The position numbers and the translations under genes are program-made. A stretch of DNA of 64,000 nt from Allomuricauda sp. (GTDB lineage Bacteria > Bacteroidota > Bacteroidia > Flavobacteriales > Flavobacteriaceae): assembly GCA_003712125.1 (NCBI GenBank), contig RHLF01000002.1, positions 620,001 to 684,000 on the forward strand, written 5' to 3'. Under the pieces are notes generated by a model. That model worked only from the letters and a program-made list of their open reading frames with translations, had not been told where the DNA came from and searched no databases. Positions 33,902 through 43,252 of this stretch are shown here, in pieces (position 1 is the stretch's first letter; each line of letters begins with the position of its first letter).

Positions 33902-34858
33902 ATGAAATATATCAAGAACGTACTGGCTGCCATTGGGTTGCTATTTGTTTTAGCAACATTGGTTTATGCCGTTCAAGACAAACCCACCCAAAACGAAAAG
34001 GTCCTTGAAGCACATCAGAATTACGCGGATAAAAATGTGACTGATGGTTATCGCATCAGTGCCATTGATATTCCGGAAGACCTAAATTTTGCCGGTGAAG
34101 CCGTGCCTTTGGATGATCCAGAGATTATGGAACGGGTGGATCGCGAGTTTTTGGTCAATACCTATTGGCAATCCAATGCCCTTCTACTGATGAAACGAGC
34201 TAACAAATACTTTCCCATTATAGAACCAATTTTGGCCAAGAATGGTATTCCTGAAGATTTTAAGTATTTGGCCGTTGCCGAAAGCGGACTCCAAAATGTA
34301 GTTTCTCCAGCCGGCGCAACGGGCTTTTGGCAGATCATGAAAGCTACAGGGCGTGAATACGGACTTGAGGTAAATGACAATGTAGACGAACGTTACCATG
34401 TTGAAAAAGCTACCCAAGTAGCCTGTGAATACCTCAATAAGTGGAAGCAAAGATTCGGAACCTGGACCTTGACAGCAGCAGCATACAATGCAGGTCCGGC
34501 AGGTGTCAAAAAATATATGGACATCCAGAAAGTTGACGATTACTATGACCTCTTGCTAGGACAGGAAACAGGTCGCTATGTGTTTCGTATCATGGCGATC
34601 AAAGAGATTTTGGCCGATCCTGGAAAATATGGATTTGAAATAGAGAAAGAAGACCTTTATGAAGATGTGCCAACATTTTCGGTAGAGGTAGATGAGCGTG
34701 TGGAAAGCTGGGCAGATTTTGCTGCGCTTTATGAAATCAATTACAAAATATTAAAGCGTCACAATCCATGGCTTCGCCAACCGCATTTGAACAATGCCTC
34801 CGGCAAAAAGTATGTGATTGAGATTCCGAACAAAGGGTACTACAGGGAATCGAAATAA
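33902..34858 (+). CDS. MltD-like lytic transglycosylase
   Basis: A 318-residue envelope enzyme that cleaves the glycan strands of peptidoglycan. The N-terminal 22 residues are a signal or anchor. The SLT domain (about 85-245) carries the catalytic glutamate in LAVAESGLQNVVSP and the signature ATGFWQIMKATG, then AAAYNAGPAGVKKYM. The C-terminal part (about 255-318) looks like one weak LysM-type cell-wall-binding unit (WADFAALYEINYKILKRHNPWL). It is close behind the hydrolase gene and nearly abuts the convergent TPR gene, with 2 bases between the stops. Confidence 0.92.
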   Translation: MKYIKNVLAAIGLLFVLATLVYAVQDKPTQNEKVLEAHQNYADKNVTDGYRISAIDIPEDLNFAGEAVPLDDPEIMERVDREFLVNTYWQSNALLLMKRANKYFPIIEPILAKNGIPEDFKYLAVAESGLQNVVSPAGATGFWQIMKATGREYGLEVNDNVDERYHVEKATQVACEYLNKWKQRFGTWTLTAAAYNAGPAGVKKYMDIQKVDDYYDLLLGQETGRYVFRIMAIKEILADPGKYGFEIEKEDLYEDVPTFSVEVDERVESWADFAALYEINYKILKRHNPWLRQPHLNNASGKKYVIEIPNKGYYRESK

Positions 34859-34860
34859 GC

Positions 34861-35400
34861 CTAGCGGTATTTTTGCCTCACCTGGGGCCCACGTTTCATT
34901 TGCTGCTGCATCATTTTGATCTGTTCTGTCAGCATATTGTTCTTGTCCAATTTTTTGGCTTCTTGCAACAGGGTGGTGGCTTCGCGTTTTCTTCCTTTTT
35001 GCATGGCAATTCCGGCTAAGCTCAACTTCGCCATGGCTACGTCGTAATCCATGTTCAAACCAAGTTTCAAGGCCTTCCTGAAATACTTTTCAGCCTGCGT
35101 CAGATTCTTTTGTGAAAATATGATCCCGTGCAGGTAGTTGTAATACCCCTGTTGCTTTGTGGTCAAGGCCGCTTCAGGACTTTTGATTTTACCTAACCAT
35201 TTTTCAGTGCCATCCATATCTTGCTTGCGCATTCTCAGAAAGGCCATCAAAATCATTTCATTCCTGAAATAAAGGAAAACGAAGATAGCAGCGAGCAGCA
35301 CCAAGGCAATGCCATTGCCGATATAGCCTTCGTAAAATTGATAGCCCGCATAACCTACAATTAGGGCGGCGATAACGATTTTGATATTTTTATTGAACAT
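34861..35400 (-). CDS. Membrane protein with TPR-like repeats
   Basis: A 179-residue protein. Two N-terminal membrane helices (about 7-22 and 28-46) are followed by a helical domain of TPR-like repeats: TTKQQGYYNYLHGIIFSQKN, AEKYFRKALKLGLNMDYD and AMAKLSLAGIAMQKGRKREA. The last repeat ends in a basic, glutamine-rich tail. TPR domains bind other proteins, but the partner is unknown. A TACTTTTG box lies 38 bases upstream; the divergent gene is rpmH. Confidence 0.75.
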   Translation of the reverse strand: MFNKNIKIVIAALIVGYAGYQFYEGYIGNGIALVLLAAIFVFLYFRNEMILMAFLRMRKQDMDGTEKWLGKIKSPEAALTTKQQGYYNYLHGIIFSQKNLTQAEKYFRKALKLGLNMDYDVAMAKLSLAGIAMQKGRKREATTLLQEAKKLDKNNMLTEQIKMMQQQMKRGPQVRQKYR

Positions 35401-35438
35401 GGGAATTGTTGCTTTTGTTTGAATGTATTTTGGGGTAG

Positions 35439-35446
35439 CAAAAGTA
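35439..35446 (-). promoter_or_regulatory. Putative -7 box of the TPR membrane protein gene
   Basis: TACTTTTG on the minus strand, 38 bases ahead of the start codon. No -33 TTG at standard distance. Confidence 0.38.
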
Positions 35447-35475
35447 ACAAAAACAGCAGGAACATTTTTTTACGC

Positions 35476-35505
35476 TTGTCAAAGTAAAAAGTCTTCGTAT
35501 ATTTG
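35476..35505 (+). promoter_or_regulatory. Promoter of rpmH
   Basis: TTG at 35476-35478 and TATATTTG at 35498-35505 with a 19-base spacer, 43 bases ahead of the rpmH ATG. Same spacing as the L31 promoter. Confidence 0.78.
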
Positions 35506-35548
35506 CGCCCAGATTTAAAAAACGGCTTTACTTTAATTATACAGAGCA

Positions 35549-35707
35549 ATGAAAAGAACGTATCAGCCATCAAAGCGAAAAAGAAGAAATAAACATGGGT
35601 TCAGAGAACGCATGGCATCTGCCAATGGCAGAAAGGTTCTAGCTCGACGAAGAGCCAAAGGAAGAAAAAAACTAACAGTATCATCTGAACCAAGACACAA
35701 AAAATAG
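35549..35707 (+). CDS. rpmH: 50S ribosomal protein L34
   Basis: A 52-residue, very basic ribosomal protein: [18 protein letters not shown], then [22 protein letters not shown], then an SSEPRHKK tail. The family match is complete and the length is right for Bacteroidota. The gene has its own promoter and terminator and is not next to rnpA or dnaA, unlike in Proteobacteria and Firmicutes. Confidence 0.98.
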   Translation: MKRTYQPSKRKRRNKHGFRERMASANGRKVLARRRAKGRKKLTVSSEPRHKK

Positions 35708-35731
35708 ATGACTGTCAATAACTTTTTAATT

Positions 35732-35767
35732 AAAAGGTGCTACTCTTAAGGTTAGCACCTTTTTTTT
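35732..35767 (+). terminator. Rho-independent terminator after rpmH
   Basis: AAAAGGTGCTA pairs with TAGCACCTTTT (35753-35763) over a 10-base loop, followed by more T. Confidence 0.88.
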
Positions 35768-35807
35768 GATTTTATTTTTGCGTTTGACTAAAAATTAACT
35801 GCTTACA

Positions 35808-38660
35808 ATGCCAAAAAGAGACGACTTAAAAACGATTTTGATTATTGGTTCCGGGCCCATTATTATCGGACAGGCCTGCGAGTTTGATTATTCGGGTTCA
35901 CAAGCTTTGCGCTCCCTGCGTGAAGATGGGATTAAAACGATTTTGATCAACAGCAATCCGGCCACCATTATGACGGACCCTTCAATGGCCGATCATGTGT
36001 ACCTCAAACCTTTGACCACAAAATCAATCATTGAGATTCTTAAGAATCACGATGATATAGATGCTGTACTGCCTACCATGGGAGGTCAAACCGCATTGAA
36101 TTTGTGCATTGAAGCCGATGAAAAAGGGATTTGGAAAGATTTTGGCGTTGAAATCATTGGAGTAGATATTGATGCCATCAATATCACTGAGGATCGTGAG
36201 CAGTTTAGGGCGTTGATGACCAAAATAGGTATTGGTATGGCTCCTCAGGCTACGGCAACCTCCTTCTTAAAAGGTAAGGAAATCGCCCAAGAGTTTGGTT
36301 TTCCCTTGGTAATCCGGGCTTCCTTTACATTGGGTGGAGCAGGAGCAGGGATTGTCTATGAGGAAGAAAATTTTGACAAGCAATTAAGCCATGGTCTTGA
36401 AGTATCGCCCATTCATGAAGTGATGATCGATAAGGCCATGATGGGTTGGAAAGAATATGAATTGGAGTTGCTGCGCGACAAAAATGATAACGTGGTCATT
36501 ATCTGTACGATTGAGAATATGGATCCTATGGGAATCCATACAGGAGATTCGATTACAGTGGCACCAGCCATGACACTTTCTGACAGAACATTCCAGCGCA
36601 TGCGCGATATGGCCATTCATATGATGCGTAGTATTGGTGATTTTGCAGGAGGTTGTAATGTACAATTCGCAGTTAGTCCGGATGAAGAAGAAGAGATCAT
36701 TGCTATTGAAATCAATCCTAGGGTTTCGCGTTCTTCGGCTTTGGCCTCAAAAGCCACGGGATATCCGATTGCGAAAGTGGCCGCAAAACTTGCCATTGGC
36801 TACAGTTTGGATGAACTGCAAAATCAGATAACCCAGTCTACTTCGGCACTTTTTGAACCCACTCTAGATTATGTTATCGTAAAAATACCGCGTTGGAACT
36901 TTGATAAGTTTGAAGGATCGGACCGTACCTTAGGTCTGCAAATGAAGGCCGTGGGGGAAGTGATGGGTATTGGCCGTTCATTTCAAGAGGCCTTGCATAA
37001 AGCAACACAGTCACTGGAAATCAAAAGAAATGGTTTGGGTGCTGATGGCAAGGGGTACAAGAATTATGACACCATCATCCAGAAGTTGACCGTTCCGAGT
37101 TGGGACAGGGTGTTCGTAATTTACGACGCCATTCAATTGGGAATCCCGCTTAGTCGCATACACGAGATCACCAAGATCGATATGTGGTTCTTGAAACAGT
37201 ATGAAGAACTGCATCTACTTGAGCAAGAGATTTCGAATTATACCATTGCCAATTTGCCCAAGTTCTTGTTGTTGGAAGCCAAACAAAAAGGATTCGCAGA
37301 TCGGCAGATAGCCCATATGTTGGATTGCTGGGAGAGTGAAGTTCACAAAAAGCGTATGGAACTCAACATCAACCGGGTGTATAAGCTTGTTGATACCTGT
37401 GCAGCCGAGTTCAAGGCGATGACACCCTATTATTATTCCACTTTTGAAGAAGAAATCGAAACCAATGATGGCAATCGTTTTGTAGCCAACGATAGCGAGG
37501 TTACCGATCGCAAGAAAATTGTGGTTTTGGGATCGGGTCCTAACCGGATCGGACAGGGTATTGAGTTTGATTATTGCTGTGTTCATGGGGTGCTGGCAGC
37601 AGCTGAATGTGGCTATGAAACCATAATGATCAATTGTAACCCGGAAACCGTTTCGACAGATTTTGACACTGCCGACAAGCTCTACTTCGAACCTGTTTTT
37701 TGGGAGCATATTTACGATATCATCTTACATGAAAAACCTGAGGGAGTCATTGTACAGTTGGGGGGTCAAACGGCTTTGAAACTGGCAGAAAAATTGGATA
37801 AATACGGCATCAACATCATTGGTACCAGTTTCCAATCGCTTGATTTGGCCGAAGATCGCGGCAGTTTCTCAACCTTGTTAAAAGAGAACAACATTCCCTA
37901 CCCAAAATTTGGAGTGGCCGAAAGTGCTGACGAAGCCTTGGAGCTTGCCGACGAACTCGGATTTCCATTACTCGTTCGTCCTTCTTACGTATTGGGCGGA
38001 CAGGGGATGAAAATCGTAATCAACAAGGAGGACCTTGAAGCCCACGTTGTCGATTTGTTACGTAAAATTCCAAATAACAAATTGTTGTTGGACCACTATC
38101 TGGATGGTGCAATTGAAGCCGAAGCCGATTCGATATGTGACGGTGAAGAGGTTCAGATCATTGGAATTATGGAGCATATCGAACCCTGTGGTATACATTC
38201 TGGTGATTCAAATGCCACCTTGCCTCCCTTTAACCTTGGTGAATTTGTCATACAACAGATAAAAGACCATACCAAGAAGATTGCTTTGGCCTTGAATACG
38301 GTTGGTTTGATCAACATTCAGTTCGCGGTGAAGGATGACACGGTTTATATCATTGAAGCCAATCCACGGGCATCACGTACCGTACCCTTTATTGCCAAGG
38401 CTTATGGGGAGCCCTACGTCAACTTTGCTACCAAGGTGATGTTGGGTGAGAAGAAAATCAAGGACTTTAAATTCAATCCACAATTGGAAGGGTTCGCGAT
38501 CAAACAGCCGGTATTCTCTTTCAACAAGTTCCCCAACGTAAATAAAAACTTGGGACCAGAAATGAAGAGTACGGGTGAAAGTATTTTGTTTATTGATGAT
38601 TTAAAGGATGATGAGTTTTACAACTTGTATTCCCGCAGAAAGATGTATCTCTCAAAATAG
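35808..38660 (+). CDS. carB: Carbamoyl-phosphate synthase large subunit, without allosteric domain
   Basis: Makes carbamoyl phosphate from bicarbonate, ammonia (tunnelled from CarA) and two ATP, for pyrimidine and arginine synthesis. The 950-residue protein has the two homologous halves, starting at GSGPIIIGQACEFDYSG and at GSGPNRIGQGIEFDY near residue 565. ATP-grasp motifs appear in both (NPRVSRSSALASKATGYPIA and NPRASRTVPFIAKAYGEP). It stops shortly after MKSTGES, so the about 120-residue C-terminal MGS-like allosteric domain of the 1073-residue E. coli protein is missing. carA is not in the window. The start ATG lies 41 bases after the rpmH terminator. Confidence 0.96.
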   Translation: MPKRDDLKTILIIGSGPIIIGQACEFDYSGSQALRSLREDGIKTILINSNPATIMTDPSMADHVYLKPLTTKSIIEILKNHDDIDAVLPTMGGQTALNLCIEADEKGIWKDFGVEIIGVDIDAINITEDREQFRALMTKIGIGMAPQATATSFLKGKEIAQEFGFPLVIRASFTLGGAGAGIVYEEENFDKQLSHGLEVSPIHEVMIDKAMMGWKEYELELLRDKNDNVVIICTIENMDPMGIHTGDSITVAPAMTLSDRTFQRMRDMAIHMMRSIGDFAGGCNVQFAVSPDEEEEIIAIEINPRVSRSSALASKATGYPIAKVAAKLAIGYSLDELQNQITQSTSALFEPTLDYVIVKIPRWNFDKFEGSDRTLGLQMKAVGEVMGIGRSFQEALHKATQSLEIKRNGLGADGKGYKNYDTIIQKLTVPSWDRVFVIYDAIQLGIPLSRIHEITKIDMWFLKQYEELHLLEQEISNYTIANLPKFLLLEAKQKGFADRQIAHMLDCWESEVHKKRMELNINRVYKLVDTCAAEFKAMTPYYYSTFEEEIETNDGNRFVANDSEVTDRKKIVVLGSGPNRIGQGIEFDYCCVHGVLAAAECGYETIMINCNPETVSTDFDTADKLYFEPVFWEHIYDIILHEKPEGVIVQLGGQTALKLAEKLDKYGINIIGTSFQSLDLAEDRGSFSTLLKENNIPYPKFGVAESADEALELADELGFPLLVRPSYVLGGQGMKIVINKEDLEAHVVDLLRKIPNNKLLLDHYLDGAIEAEADSICDGEEVQIIGIMEHIEPCGIHSGDSNATLPPFNLGEFVIQQIKDHTKKIALALNTVGLINIQFAVKDDTVYIIEANPRASRTVPFIAKAYGEPYVNFATKVMLGEKKIKDFKFNPQLEGFAIKQPVFSFNKFPNVNKNLGPEMKSTGESILFIDDLKDDEFYNLYSRRKMYLSK

Positions 38661-38662
38661 AT

Positions 38663-39013
38663 TTAATTGTACCAAACTGCATAACGCTTTTTGCGTAGTT
38701 CCAATGCCAATTGTGCTTCCATTTTTAGCGCTTCAGCCCTGCTGTGCAAGGGACCGATATGGTTGTATAAACTAGGCCTAAGATAAGAGCCATATTTTCG
38801 AACCAAACTGGAAGATAAATTGTATCCTTTTTTACTCAGGGCACCAGTTTTGTGTTGTTGAAAGCGTTCTTTTGGGGTTTTGCTGGTCATGCCCACATAA
38901 AGACATTCCAATACCCCATTAAATTGCGGATTGGCTTCCCGAAATTTTCTATTTTCCGTAAAGACCTTCTTCGAAAGTTCAATAACATAAATGCGATATG
39001 CAGGTTTTGACAT
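38663..39013 (-). CDS. GIY-YIG-like small protein
   Basis: A 116-residue cytoplasmic protein. YRIYVIELSK, then CLYVGMTSKTPKERFQQHKTG, fit the GIY-YIG nuclease fold: the GIY strand, a YVG version of YIG, and the conserved arginine. A glutamate in KMEAQLALELRKK may be the metal ligand. Single-domain members are poorly characterised and some lack nuclease activity. It is the last of a minus-strand run after DUF3667 (9-base gap), and its stop lies 2 bases from that of carB. Confidence 0.8.
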   Translation of the reverse strand: MSKPAYRIYVIELSKKVFTENRKFREANPQFNGVLECLYVGMTSKTPKERFQQHKTGALSKKGYNLSSSLVRKYGSYLRPSLYNHIGPLHSRAEALKMEAQLALELRKKRYAVWYN

Positions 39014-39022
39014 ACATTTAAA

Positions 39023-39781
39023 TTAATTGGTGATATTGATTAATACGCTTAGTAAATAGGGGATAATCAAAAATCTTAAAAGCACTAGGGCCGCTAACGA
39101 AAACAAAATTTTTGGTATTCGAAAGGAAACAGATTTTCTAGGATAAAAGGTCAAAAGACCGAATAAAAAATAGGCCAACCCTATAGCATTAATTATTTCG
39201 AAGGTAATATTGCGCCCCATCATTGGGTTATAAATCAGGGCAATCAATTGAATGAGAATTAGAATCGTCCCATAGAAGTAAATCATTGCTATTAATAGTT
39301 CAATATAGTTGTATCGTAACTTTCTGAATAAGAAAAAGAAAGGTAATGGGAAGAACAGGAGTAAAATCAGATTGTACGTTAGCGGATATTCAAGTGTTAA
39401 GATTTCATTCCATAATCTAATCTGCTGATTGGTTTCATCGGAAAGAAACGCATAGTTTATAAATGAAAGTCCTTCTTCCTCATAATACAAAACATAGATT
39501 AAAACAATTTGAATGGCAGTAGCAATGATTAAATATTTAATCGGGTTGGTAAACTTTTTACGTTTACCATTAATGTAGGAGTTGGCTACGAATCCAGGAT
39601 TTTTCAATAAACTGAAAAATGTGAAAACAAAACCCTTGTCCAAATTGAACGCGTTTTCAAGGAAATCCCTTACAATGGTTTTTAAATCCAATCTCGAATT
39701 GGCACCAACGCTTTGAGAACAACTTGGGCAATAGTTCCCTTCAAAAGAGGCATCACAATTTTTACAATGTATCTTTTTCAA
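39023..39781 (-). CDS. DUF3667 membrane protein with N-terminal zinc ribbon
   Basis: A 252-residue protein. The first 22 residues form a zinc ribbon, HCKNCDASFEGNYCPSCSQ. A soluble stretch with FLENAFNLDKGFVFTFF follows, then about five membrane helices from residue 80 on. This is the DUF3667 layout, role unknown. The start is a TTG at 39781: a stop codon (TAA) lies directly upstream, there is no other start before the zinc ribbon, and the ribbon must be included. It follows tfoX by 37 bases on the same strand. Confidence 0.82.
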   Translation of the reverse strand: MKKIHCKNCDASFEGNYCPSCSQSVGANSRLDLKTIVRDFLENAFNLDKGFVFTFFSLLKNPGFVANSYINGKRKKFTNPIKYLIIATAIQIVLIYVLYYEEEGLSFINYAFLSDETNQQIRLWNEILTLEYPLTYNLILLLFFPLPFFFLFRKLRYNYIELLIAMIYFYGTILILIQLIALIYNPMMGRNITFEIINAIGLAYFLFGLLTFYPRKSVSFRIPKILFSLAALVLLRFLIIPYLLSVLINITN

Positions 39782-39818
39782 TTAATTATCGCCGGTTGGT
39801 TCATAATAATAAGAAAAC

Positions 39819-40184
39819 TTATTTGGTCCTGCGCTTACTCGATTTGGCCAAGGGGTTAAAATCAAGGCATTTTTGAATCCAAAATTGTAGATCTTGCTCA
39901 GTATCCCATCCCTCTGGGGTCACAAAAACATAGCCTTTCATGGGCCTTCCCGTAAAGTTCATCGGTAGCACCCCTTTTTTTGTCAGGGCCTCTTCATAAA
40001 AGTCTGTTCCAATGCGCGCCATTAAGAGAGGGGTGTTTGTTTTTTTGTCGATATGGGTGCCGCAGCACATCTTTTCATCGACCATAAAGCAAAGTCCGCC
40101 CATCATTTTCTTTTCTTCAAAGGGTGATTTTAAATCTTTGAAGTGTTGACGAATCCGATCGGCCATAAATTCATCGTACGCCAT
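39819..40184 (-). CDS. TfoX/Sxy N-terminal domain protein
   Basis: A 121-residue protein with MMGGLCFMVDEKMCCG, followed by LMARIG and GRPMKGYVFV, which mark the TfoX N-terminal domain. Full-length TfoX/Sxy of gammaproteobacteria regulates competence together with CRP. Stand-alone N-terminal domains like this are common in Bacteroidota and are not shown to do so. It ends in a basic tail (KSSKRRTK). It lies 14 bases after gnd, so it is probably on the gnd transcript. Confidence 0.85.
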   Translation of the reverse strand: MAYDEFMADRIRQHFKDLKSPFEEKKMMGGLCFMVDEKMCCGTHIDKKTNTPLLMARIGTDFYEEALTKKGVLPMNFTGRPMKGYVFVTPEGWDTEQDLQFWIQKCLDFNPLAKSSKRRTK

Positions 40185-40198
40185 AGCTCTTGTTTACA

Positions 40199-41608
40199 TC
40201 ATTTTTCCCATTCGGTATGAAAAATGCCTTCGCGGTCTAGGCGTTCATAGGTGTGTGAACCAAAATAATCGCGTTGGGCCTGAATCAGATTTAACGGTAA
40301 GCGCTGAGAAGTATAGGCATCAAAATAAGTAAGCGCATTCGAAAGTCCTGGTAAGGGAATACCGTTGGTTGCGCCATAACTCACCAGTTCCCTTGCGGCG
40401 TCTACGGTGCTTTTCACCTTTTCAACAAAAGCTGGCGATAGCAAAAGATTTTGCAATGCGGGTTCTGCCTTATAGGCCTCTGTAATGTCTGCTAAAAGAG
40501 CAGCTCGAATAATACAGCCTGCGCGCCATATTTTGGCAATTTCACCCAGATCAAGCTCGTAACCATACTCTTGACTGGCGTCTGCCAATTGGTGCATACC
40601 TTGTGCATAGGCCATAATAAAGGCAAAATATAAGGCCTGTTCACTTTGGTCAATTAGCTTGGCCTTATCAACGGCAGAAGGGGTTGGCCTATCATACAGC
40701 TCATCGGCTTTGGTGCGTTCTCCCTTTAGGGCAGAAATCTCTCGCATGCTAACTGCAATGTCGATGGTGGGAACAGGTATTCCTAAATCCATAGCATTTT
40801 GAGAGGTCCACTTACCGGTACCTTTTTGCTTTGCCTTATCTAAAATGAAATCTACCAAATCGCCATTGGTCAAATCATCTTTTTGATCAAAAATCTCCGA
40901 GGTAATCTCCACCAAAAAGGATTGCAATCGTCCTGCATTCCATGCCGCATAGGTATCGTGCAATTCGGCGTTGGTTAGTCCTCCTGCCTTTTTAAGCACA
41001 TCATAAATTTCTGAGGTGAGCTGCATAAGCCCATATTCGATACCATTATGAACCATTTTTACATAGTTGCCGGCCGATTTTGGCCCTAAGTAGGCCACAC
41101 AGGGTTCCCCTTTGTATTTTGCCGAAACGGCTTCAAAAATAGGTTTTACATGTTGGTAAGCTTCCTTGGATCCACCTGGCATTATACTTGGGCCCAATCG
41201 GGCTCCCTTGGCGCCTCCAGATACCCCTGCACCAAAAAAGTTGATGCCTTTATCCTTTAAATACGCTTCGCGTCGATCGGTATCGGTAAAAAAGGAGTTT
41301 CCCCCGTCAATAATAATGTCTCCTTCATCGAGTAAGGGCACAAGACCTTCGATTACGGCATCCACAATCTTACCTGCAGGAACCAACAGCATAATTTTTC
41401 GTGGAACTGCCAAAGCTTCAACAAATGTTTTCGCATCAGTTGAAGCATTGATACGACTAACATCACCACCTTCCTCGATCAGGGCCTTAACTTTTTCTTC
41501 ATCCAAATCATTGCCATAGGCATTGAAGCCATTGTCGGCTACATTAAGTATAAAATTTCTGCCCATTACCCCGAGGCCCACTAGACCAAAATCGTATGTA
41601 TTTGTCAT
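40199..41608 (-). CDS. gnd: 6-phosphogluconate dehydrogenase, decarboxylating
   Basis: Third step of the oxidative pentose phosphate pathway: 6-phosphogluconate to ribulose 5-phosphate, CO2 and NADPH. The 469-residue protein shows the cofactor fold GLVGLGVMGRNFILN, the signature GVSGGAKGARLGPSIMPGG, the catalytic lysine and asparagine around YVKMVHNGIEYG, and KQKGTGKWTS. Length matches the E. coli enzyme (468). The ATG at 41608 is preferred to a GTG two codons upstream. It is divergent from zwf-pgl across a 110-base gap. Confidence 0.97.
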   Translation of the reverse strand: MTNTYDFGLVGLGVMGRNFILNVADNGFNAYGNDLDEEKVKALIEEGGDVSRINASTDAKTFVEALAVPRKIMLLVPAGKIVDAVIEGLVPLLDEGDIIIDGGNSFFTDTDRREAYLKDKGINFFGAGVSGGAKGARLGPSIMPGGSKEAYQHVKPIFEAVSAKYKGEPCVAYLGPKSAGNYVKMVHNGIEYGLMQLTSEIYDVLKKAGGLTNAELHDTYAAWNAGRLQSFLVEITSEIFDQKDDLTNGDLVDFILDKAKQKGTGKWTSQNAMDLGIPVPTIDIAVSMREISALKGERTKADELYDRPTPSAVDKAKLIDQSEQALYFAFIMAYAQGMHQLADASQEYGYELDLGEIAKIWRAGCIIRAALLADITEAYKAEPALQNLLLSPAFVEKVKSTVDAARELVSYGATNGIPLPGLSNALTYFDAYTSQRLPLNLIQAQRDYFGSHTYERLDREGIFHTEWEK

Positions 41609-41718
41609 AGTCACATATTAGTTATGTCTGTTAAGTCAATGCTAAGTAAACGAATTCTGCAAATCCCAACCTAAAATAAACGTTATATTCGTTATGCTCA
41701 ACACATGGACTACGGAAA

Positions 41719-43251
41719 ATGAAAAAAACCGAAAACCAAATTCTTGTCATTTTTGGGGCATCAGGCGATTTGACCGCTCGTAAATTGGTGCCTGCTTTAT
41801 TCAATCTCTTCCTTGCACGACAGTTGCCTGAAAACTTTGTGGTGTTGGGTGCCAGCCGGAGCGATATGACCGACAAGCAATTTCGTGATAAGGTAGTTCT
41901 GGAGAGCAAATACCTCAAACATCGGCTAGAAGATTTAAAGGAGAATTATATTGCCAAATTTTCGAATCAATTCTTTTATGAGGACTTGGGAGGCGATTAC
42001 GATACCTCGTATAATAGATTGCGAAAACGAATTGAAGATTTAAAGAACAAATACCATACCTCGGGGAACATTATCTATTACCTATCTACGCCACCTACGC
42101 TTTATCAGACCATTGCCAAGAATTTGGCAGAAGCCGGACTCAATGCCCAAGAAAATGGTTGGAAGCGCTTAATTGTCGAAAAACCTTTTGGGTATAGTCT
42201 GAAAACGGCCAAGGTTTTAAATTCAGGCTTGCAGCAATACTTTGAGGAACATCAGATTTATAGAATTGACCATTACCTAGGTAAAGAAACCGTTCAGAAT
42301 TTACTGGTCACCCGATTTGCCAATAGCATATTTGAACCGCTTTGGAACAGAAATTATATCAATCATGTTGAAATTACCAATGCAGAAAGTGTTGGCGTTG
42401 AAAAACGTGGCGGTTATTACGATAAATCTGGTGCCCTACGCGATATGTTCCAAAACCATTTGTTGCAGATAGTCTCTTTGATTGTCATGGAACCTCCAAT
42501 CAGTGATGCGCCTGAAGACATCCGTAATGAAAAGGTAAAAGCACTAAAATCGCTGCGTATCATGTCTGATGATAAAACACTTCATGATCAAACCATTCGT
42601 GCACAGTATATGGCCTCAACCATTGACGGTGAAAAGGTAAAAGGGTATCGCGAAGAGGATGGTGTTGATCCCGACTCAACCACCGAAACCTATGCGGCCA
42701 TCAAGTTTTTTGTTGATAATTGGAGATGGCGTGATGTACCTTTTTATGTAAGAACCGCCAAACGTATGCCAACCAAGGTTACCGAGGTCGTTATTCATTT
42801 CAAAACGCCACACCATCAAATTTTTCAGGATGCGGGCATGAATAGCAAAGACAATAAATTGGTCATTCGAATTCAACCGGATGAAGGTGTTCTTATAAAA
42901 TTTGGGGTAAAGGTTCCTGGACAAGGCTTCAAGGTAGAACGTGCCAACTTGGATTTTTACTATTCGAGTTTGGCCCAGACCCATGTTATGGAAGCCTATG
43001 AGCGTTTGTTATTGGATGCGATGCAAGGTGATGCCACCCTCTATGCCAGGGCCGATGAGGTTGAGGCGGCATGGGAATTTGTTGATCCCATATTGGAGTA
43101 TTGGAAAAGGGGAGATGCCGTACGCATGTATGGTTACGCAGCAGGAGTATGGGGCCCTGAAAATGCGGATGATTTAATTGAAGGTATCGGCTTTTGGCGA
43201 AATCCCGGTCCAAATTTGACTGATGACCCAGGTTTTTGTGTGATTTGTTAA
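41719..43251 (+). CDS. zwf: Glucose-6-phosphate 1-dehydrogenase
   Basis: First step of the oxidative pentose phosphate pathway: glucose 6-phosphate to 6-phosphogluconolactone with reduction of NADP. The 510-residue protein has the nucleotide fold IFGASGDLTARKLVPALF near residue 10, the conserved EKPFG, and the active-site signature YRIDHYLGKETVQNLLVTRF near residue 190. The stop is one base before the pgl ATG, so the two are translated together. The 110-base gap to gnd must contain both promoters; only a 7-of-8 match, TATATTCG near 41683, was seen for zwf. Confidence 0.97.
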   Translation: MKKTENQILVIFGASGDLTARKLVPALFNLFLARQLPENFVVLGASRSDMTDKQFRDKVVLESKYLKHRLEDLKENYIAKFSNQFFYEDLGGDYDTSYNRLRKRIEDLKNKYHTSGNIIYYLSTPPTLYQTIAKNLAEAGLNAQENGWKRLIVEKPFGYSLKTAKVLNSGLQQYFEEHQIYRIDHYLGKETVQNLLVTRFANSIFEPLWNRNYINHVEITNAESVGVEKRGGYYDKSGALRDMFQNHLLQIVSLIVMEPPISDAPEDIRNEKVKALKSLRIMSDDKTLHDQTIRAQYMASTIDGEKVKGYREEDGVDPDSTTETYAAIKFFVDNWRWRDVPFYVRTAKRMPTKVTEVVIHFKTPHHQIFQDAGMNSKDNKLVIRIQPDEGVLIKFGVKVPGQGFKVERANLDFYYSSLAQTHVMEAYERLLLDAMQGDATLYARADEVEAAWEFVDPILEYWKRGDAVRMYGYAAGVWGPENADDLIEGIGFWRNPGPNLTDDPGFCVIC

Positions 43252-43252
43252 T

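Noticed and set aside
35773-35780. TATTTTTG as the carB promoter
   Set aside because: No TTG at the -33 distance, and the octamer lies within the T-rich tail of the rpmH terminator region; position alone is not enough.
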